From NCBI GenBank assembly GCA_032127075.1, contig JAQAZZ010000008.1, forward strand, positions 1 to 64,000: 64,000 bases of DNA, given 5' to 3'. The stretch's first letter is position 1. Every line of letters starts with the position of its first letter. Positions 63,201 through 64,000 of this stretch are shown piece by piece. Source of the DNA: GCA-2699445 sp032127075. GTDB taxonomy: Bacteria; Actinomycetota; Actinomycetes; S36-B12; GCA-2699445. The notes beneath the pieces were generated by a model. It had not been told where the DNA came from. It saw nothing but the letters and a program-made list of their open reading frames with translations, and made no database searches. Position numbers and translations under genes: made by a program.

Positions 63201-63276
63201 TCATCCACAGGTTGTGGTGGGTAGTGCACAGGAGATCCCCAGGAAACCCCCAGGGATATCCACAGAAATGTCCACA
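63201..63276 (+). promoter_or_regulatory. Three DnaA-box-like sites in the nrdR leader
   Basis: TCATCCACA (63201-63209), ATATCCACA (63256-63264) and ATGTCCACA (63268-63276) each differ by one or two bases from TTATCCACA or TTGTCCACA. The last two are 12 bp apart and all point the same way. Confidence 0.5.
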
Positions 63277-63320
63277 GCGGCACCCAGCGTGGTGTCCATG
63301 CAGCCAAGGAGGTGGACCAG

Positions 63321-63779
63321 ATGAACTGCCCTTTCTGCCGGGAGTCCGACTCGCGGGTCATCGATTCGCGCGCCACCGACGACGGTGCGTGCATCCGCCG
63401 CCGGCGCCAGTGCACCAACTGCGACCGGCGTTTCACGACCCTGGAGACACCCAGCCTGAACGTGATCAAGCGCAGTGGCGTTTCCGAGCCTTTCAGCCGC
63501 GGCAAAGTGATCTCGGGCGTGCGCAAAGCCTGCCAGGGTCGCCCCGTCGGCGAGGATGACCTGGCGTTGCTCGCCCAACGGGTGGAAGACACCATCCGAC
63601 AGTCCGGCATGGCGGAGATCCCCAGCGGCGAGGTCGGCCTGGCGATCTTGGCTCCGCTTCGCGACCTCGACGAGGTGGCCTATCTGCGTTTCGCGTCCGT
63701 CTACCGCGGCTTCAGCTCTTTGTCGGACTTCGAGAAGGAGATCACGTTCCTGCGCGACGACCGGCACGCCCCGCACTGA
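63321..63779 (+). CDS. nrdR: Ribonucleotide reductase repressor NrdR
   Basis: A 152-aa repressor of RNR genes. The zinc ribbon is CPFCRESDSRVIDSR and CTNCDRRF; the ATP-cone domain follows (about 50-140). It senses dATP/ATP through the cone. ATG 63321 follows AAGGAGG with 8 nt; a GTG at 63312 overlaps the Shine-Dalgarno. nrdJ follows after 68 nt. Confidence 0.96.
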   Translation: MNCPFCRESDSRVIDSRATDDGACIRRRRQCTNCDRRFTTLETPSLNVIKRSGVSEPFSRGKVISGVRKACQGRPVGEDDLALLAQRVEDTIRQSGMAEIPSGEVGLAILAPLRDLDEVAYLRFASVYRGFSSLSDFEKEITFLRDDRHAPH

Positions 63780-63847
63780 CAGCCCGTCCCCAGCACAACA
63801 CACCCGCCCCACCAACTTCCCCCCCGTTCGAAACAAGGAGACCGAGG

Positions 63848-64000
63848 ATGACGCAAACCCCCCATGACGAGACAGTGTCGGGCCAGACCGCACCGACCCG
63901 CCGGAACCGCTCACGCGGACTTCCGATCAAGCGCGTGTTCAGCACCGAAGGGGTTCACCCCTATGACGAGGTGACCTGGGAGCGGCGCGACGTCGTGCAG
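63848..64000 (+). CDS. nrdJ: Adenosylcobalamin-dependent ribonucleotide reductase (5' end)
   Basis: The first 51 codons of a gene cut by the window edge. KRVFSTEGVHPYDEVTWERR is the characteristic start of class II RNR in actinobacteria, after a polar N-terminal tail. The enzyme makes dNTPs using vitamin B12. ATG 63848 follows AAGGAGACCGAGG. The NrdR gene directly upstream supports the call. Confidence 0.9.
   Translation, partial: MTQTPHDETVSGQTAPTRRNRSRGLPIKRVFSTEGVHPYDEVTWERRDVVQ

Noticed and set aside
63780..63847. Possible cobalamin riboswitch upstream of nrdJ
   Set aside because: The gap is only 68 nt, far too short for a B12 riboswitch, and no B12-box-like sequence is seen; control is more likely through NrdR.

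Overview
The window is a compact, high-GC stretch of chromosome from an actinobacterium (Actinomycetota, class Actinomycetia). The case rests on gene content and order: RbpA, WhiA, OpcA, a SufR-led suf operon with an embedded Rieske ferredoxin, DUF2510 and DUF3099 proteins, an MT0933-type coiled protein, and blocks arranged as in Mycobacterium tuberculosis (uvrC-rapZ-yvcK-whiA; gap-pgk-tpiA-secG; pgl-opcA-zwf-tal-tkt; ctaB/ctaA/ABC/sufR-suf; echA12-like/ABC-F/small HTH; serB2/ABC; lexA/LysM gene/nrdR). Genus cannot be fixed from sequence alone. I see 61 protein genes (the last cut by the window edge), no rRNA or tRNA, no insertion sequence, no prophage and no CRISPR array. No gap between genes exceeds 300 bases.

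Layout. 1-3543: an 18-bp tandem repeat, uvrA, and a Tat-exported Rieske lipoprotein. 3569-4219: a secreted SGNH hydrolase on the minus strand. 4313-9141: uvrC, rapZ, yvcK, whiA, overlapping. 9227-12985: gap, pgk, tpiA, secG, rbpA. 13023-19591 (minus): pgl, opcA, zwf, tal, tkt (pentose phosphate pathway). 19763-24359: ctaB and ctaA (heme O/A synthesis), a tyrosine phosphatase and a two-gene ABC exporter. 24492-30949: sufR-sufB-sufD-Rieske ferredoxin-sufC-sufS-sufU-sufT, eight genes with almost every stop overlapping the next start. 31017-36575: DUF2510 protein, ABC-F ATPase, small HTH protein, enoyl-CoA hydratase, ABC exporter. 36592-40641 (minus): SURF1, DUF3099 protein, TldE and TldD. 40737-46264: SixA-like phosphatase, serB, an unknown protein, a lone ABC ATPase, NfeD/SPFH pair, SpoU methyltransferase. 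46254-51594: amino-acid permease, degenerate NUDIX protein, pta-ackA. 51680-59788: orphan LuxR regulator, miaB, coiled-coil protein, miaA, PIG-L deacetylase, glycosyltransferase, dapF, hflX. 59881-64000: dinG, lexA, an SOS LysM cell-division gene, nrdR and the first 51 codons of nrdJ.

Themes. Central carbon (lower glycolysis, pentose phosphate, acetate), terminal oxidase assembly (ctaA, ctaB, surf1), Fe-S assembly, and DNA damage plus dNTP supply (uvrA, uvrC, dinG, lexA, LysM gene, nrdR, nrdJ) dominate.

The regulatory DNA is the most interesting part. A TANNNT -10 element lies 5-7 nt before the start codon of many genes that lack a Shine-Dalgarno, suggesting widespread leaderless mRNAs. At sufR, a perfect CAAC-N6-GTTG repeat overlaps both the -10 and the GTG start. 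Between lexA and the LysM gene there are two LexA boxes plus a crowd of half-sites. I found no wholly unknown multi-gene system; the genes are mostly a conserved core and the unusual signals are regulatory or small insertions.
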